Of a stretch of 64,000 nt of DNA, positions 62,781 to 64,000 are shown one piece after another. The translations under genes and the position numbers were made by a program. Where the stretch lies: assembly GCA_964389005.1 (NCBI GenBank), contig CAYMCV010000001.1, positions 1 through 64,000 of the forward strand, given 5' to 3'. Position 1 is the stretch's first letter. Every line of letters starts with the position of its first letter. Below the pieces are notes generated by a model. It was not told where the DNA came from and ran no database searches. It saw only the letters and a program-made list of their open reading frames with translations. The stretch comes from CAYMCV01 sp964389005. GTDB taxonomy: Bacteria > Bacillota > Clostridia > Lachnospirales > Lachnospiraceae.

Positions 62781-63830
62781 GTGCAAAACGAATCATTACC
62801 TCATAAGAGACGTGTTCGCTATTCAGGAACGCATCCCAAGAAATATGAAGAAAAATATAAGGAATTACAACCGGAGAAATATGCGGAAACCATATCAAAA
62901 GTCATGAAAAAAGGTTCTACCCCCGCTGGTATGCATATATCGATTTGTGTGCAGGAAATCCTGGATTTTCTGGAAATCAAGCCGGGACAGAATGGACTGG
63001 ATGCAACGCTTGGTTACGGAGGGCATTCGTTGGAAATGCTTGGGAGATTGCAAGGACGGGGGCATTTGTATGCGTTGGACGTCGATCCGATTGAGTCAGT
63101 GAAAACGACCGAACGTTTGCGAAATGCCGGATTCGGCCCGGACATTTTATCTGTGAGACTTCAAAACTTCGCAGAGATTGATATGGTTGCATCAGAGGTG
63201 GGCAAGTTTGATTTTATTCTTGCAGATCTAGGTGTATCTTCCATGCAGATTGATAATCCTGAGAGAGGATTCTCATATAAAACCGAAGGTCCGCTTGATT
63301 TAAGATTGAATCCGCAGAAGGGAATCAGTGCGGCTGAGCGACTGATAAATATAGAAAGGGAGGAGCTCATCGGTATGCTTACCGAAAATGCCGACGAACC
63401 TTATGCGGCAGAAATCGCAGATGGAATCATAACGACGATAAAAAGGGGTGGTGCAATTAAGACAACATCCCAGCTTCGTGATGTGATAGAGAAGGCATTG
63501 TGTCGCGTGCCTGCATCAGAGCGAAGCGAAACAGTGAAAAAGTCCTGTCAGAGAACATTTCAGGCATTACGCATTGATGTTAATAACGAATTCGAAGTGC
63601 TATATGAATTGTTATCCAAACTTCCGCAGGTATTGAATCCCGGCGGACGCGTTGCCATCTTAACATTTCACTCCGGAGAAGACCGTTTGGTTAAAAAATC
63701 CTTTAAAGAACATTTCCGGACGGGAGCGTATTCTGAGATAGCCAAGGATGCGATTAGAGCGTCCAAAGAAGAATGTGTGAGAAATCCTCGTGCCAAGTCA
63801 GCAAAGCTTCGTTGGGCAATTCATAGTTGA
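62781..63830 (+). CDS. 16S rRNA (cytosine(1402)-N(4))-methyltransferase family protein (RsmH/MraW paralogue)
   Basis: A 349-residue methyltransferase. DATLGYGGHSLEML is the SAM loop of RsmH. DVDPIE, DFILADLGVSSMQIDNPERGFSY, GPLDLRLNP and ILTFHSGEDRLVK are all RsmH signatures. An N-terminal basic extension of about 45 residues (HPKKYEEKYKELQPEKY) is not part of classical RsmH. The classical gene sits in the mraZ-fts cluster; this one stands alone, so it is probably the second clostridial copy. The start is GTG 62781, seven bases after GAGGAGG; a TTG at 62766 lies before that site. Confidence 0.88.
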   Translation: MQNESLPHKRRVRYSGTHPKKYEEKYKELQPEKYAETISKVMKKGSTPAGMHISICVQEILDFLEIKPGQNGLDATLGYGGHSLEMLGRLQGRGHLYALDVDPIESVKTTERLRNAGFGPDILSVRLQNFAEIDMVASEVGKFDFILADLGVSSMQIDNPERGFSYKTEGPLDLRLNPQKGISAAERLINIEREELIGMLTENADEPYAAEIADGIITTIKRGGAIKTTSQLRDVIEKALCRVPASERSETVKKSCQRTFQALRIDVNNEFEVLYELLSKLPQVLNPGGRVAILTFHSGEDRLVKKSFKEHFRTGAYSEIAKDAIRASKEECVRNPRAKSAKLRWAIHS

Positions 63831-63866
63831 GGAAAGGCGAAAGGCAATATTACCAATAAAATGAAC

Positions 63867-63894
63867 TTGCAAATATCCTTCTGTTTGTGATACT
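63867..63894 (+). promoter_or_regulatory. Promoter for the last, partial gene
   Basis: TTGCAA (63867-63872), 16-base spacer, GATACT (63889-63894) with an extended TG two bases before it. Confidence 0.6.
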
Positions 63895-63937
63895 CTGTAG
63901 TGTACCATTGGAATGGGGAAGTTGATAAGGAGAGCGT

Positions 63938-64000
63938 ATGCAGAAAAAGTATTGCTTTTACGGTTGGGAATCAGCCGATGTCAAACCGATACAGACTGAA
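63938..64000 (+). CDS. Start of an unidentified gene (cut by window end)
   Basis: An open frame begins at ATG 63938 after AAGGAG with good spacing and continues to the window edge for 21 residues (MQKKYCFYGWESADVKPIQT and on). Too short to identify. The upstream promoter supports it as real. Confidence 0.65.
   Translation, partial: MQKKYCFYGWESADVKPIQTE

Overview
The window looks like chromosome from a low-to-medium GC, spore-lineage Clostridia, most likely a Lachnospiraceae member. The evidence is the set of clostridial families of unknown function (DUF6062, DUF4250, DUF4364, a DUF6106-like protein, DUF1700/DUF4097, DUF3160), spoVA sporulation genes, a glycine tRNA without an encoded CCA end, strong AGGAGG ribosome binding sites, TTGACA/TATAAT promoters with 17-base spacers, and frequent GTG and TTG starts. 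No phage, plasmid, insertion sequence or CRISPR array is visible. There are two assembly gaps: 10 N at 4947-4956, inside a gene, and 100 N at 54498-54597, inside a tandem repeat.

Layout. 1-8.6 kb: the end of an EAL-PAS c-di-GMP protein, a beta-CASP metallo-beta-lactamase, DUF6062, a D-amino-acid aminotransferase-like gene followed by a uracil permease, a small membrane protein, and guaB. 8.7-12.7 kb: a DHH phosphoesterase, a sugar epimerase and a membrane glycosyltransferase, then a lone BlaI/MecI-type regulator. 12.8-19.4 kb: a TIR receptor-like protein of 986 residues, an iron-sulfur-type flavodoxin and a copper ATPase. 19.5-25.7 kb: clpB, a 57-residue DUF4250 gene and an ASKHA ATPase with an N-terminal four-cysteine motif, with overlapping starts and stops; then a polysaccharide deacetylase and rarA. 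25.7-33.6 kb: DUF4364, rho, rpmE, DUF1385, prmC, prfA, a DUF2156 protein and a PAS-PAS-GGDEF cyclase. 33.6-38 kb: an AraC regulator, a short spoVAA-AB-AC cluster and PTS enzyme I. 38-44 kb: a Crp/Fnr regulator next to an ABC importer whose promoter carries a perfect palindrome at about -41.5, then glnA and convergent purA. 44-50.5 kb: a gene-poor stretch with a perfect consensus promoter and a long hairpin (candidate ncRNA), an SGNH/MBOAT O-acylation pair, a GH3-like protein, tRNA-Gly and a GH39 xylosidase. 50.5-58.8 kb: a TPR-like membrane protein, a PadR-DUF1700-DUF4097 envelope operon, 1 kb of repeats, and a DUF3160 lipoprotein coupled to a CapA-like protein. 59-64 kb: a second TIR protein with a predicted outer domain, a MerR/TipA regulator, a GNAT acetyltransferase, an rsmH paralogue and the start of one more gene.

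Working together. Several units are translationally coupled by ATGA or longer overlaps: SDR/GT2, clpB/DUF4250/ASKHA, spoVAA/AB, SBP/permease/ATPase, padR/DUF1700/DUF4097 and DUF3160/CapA. prmC and prfA abut, and PrmC methylates the GGQ motif of the release factor. The features most worth following up are the candidate ncRNA at 44.5-44.8 kb, the 65-bp hairpin repeat array at 54.4-54.8 kb, the two membrane-anchored TIR proteins, the CxxCxxCxxC ASKHA protein, the Crp/Fnr palindrome, and a GH3 protein that lacks the family's usual histidine motif.
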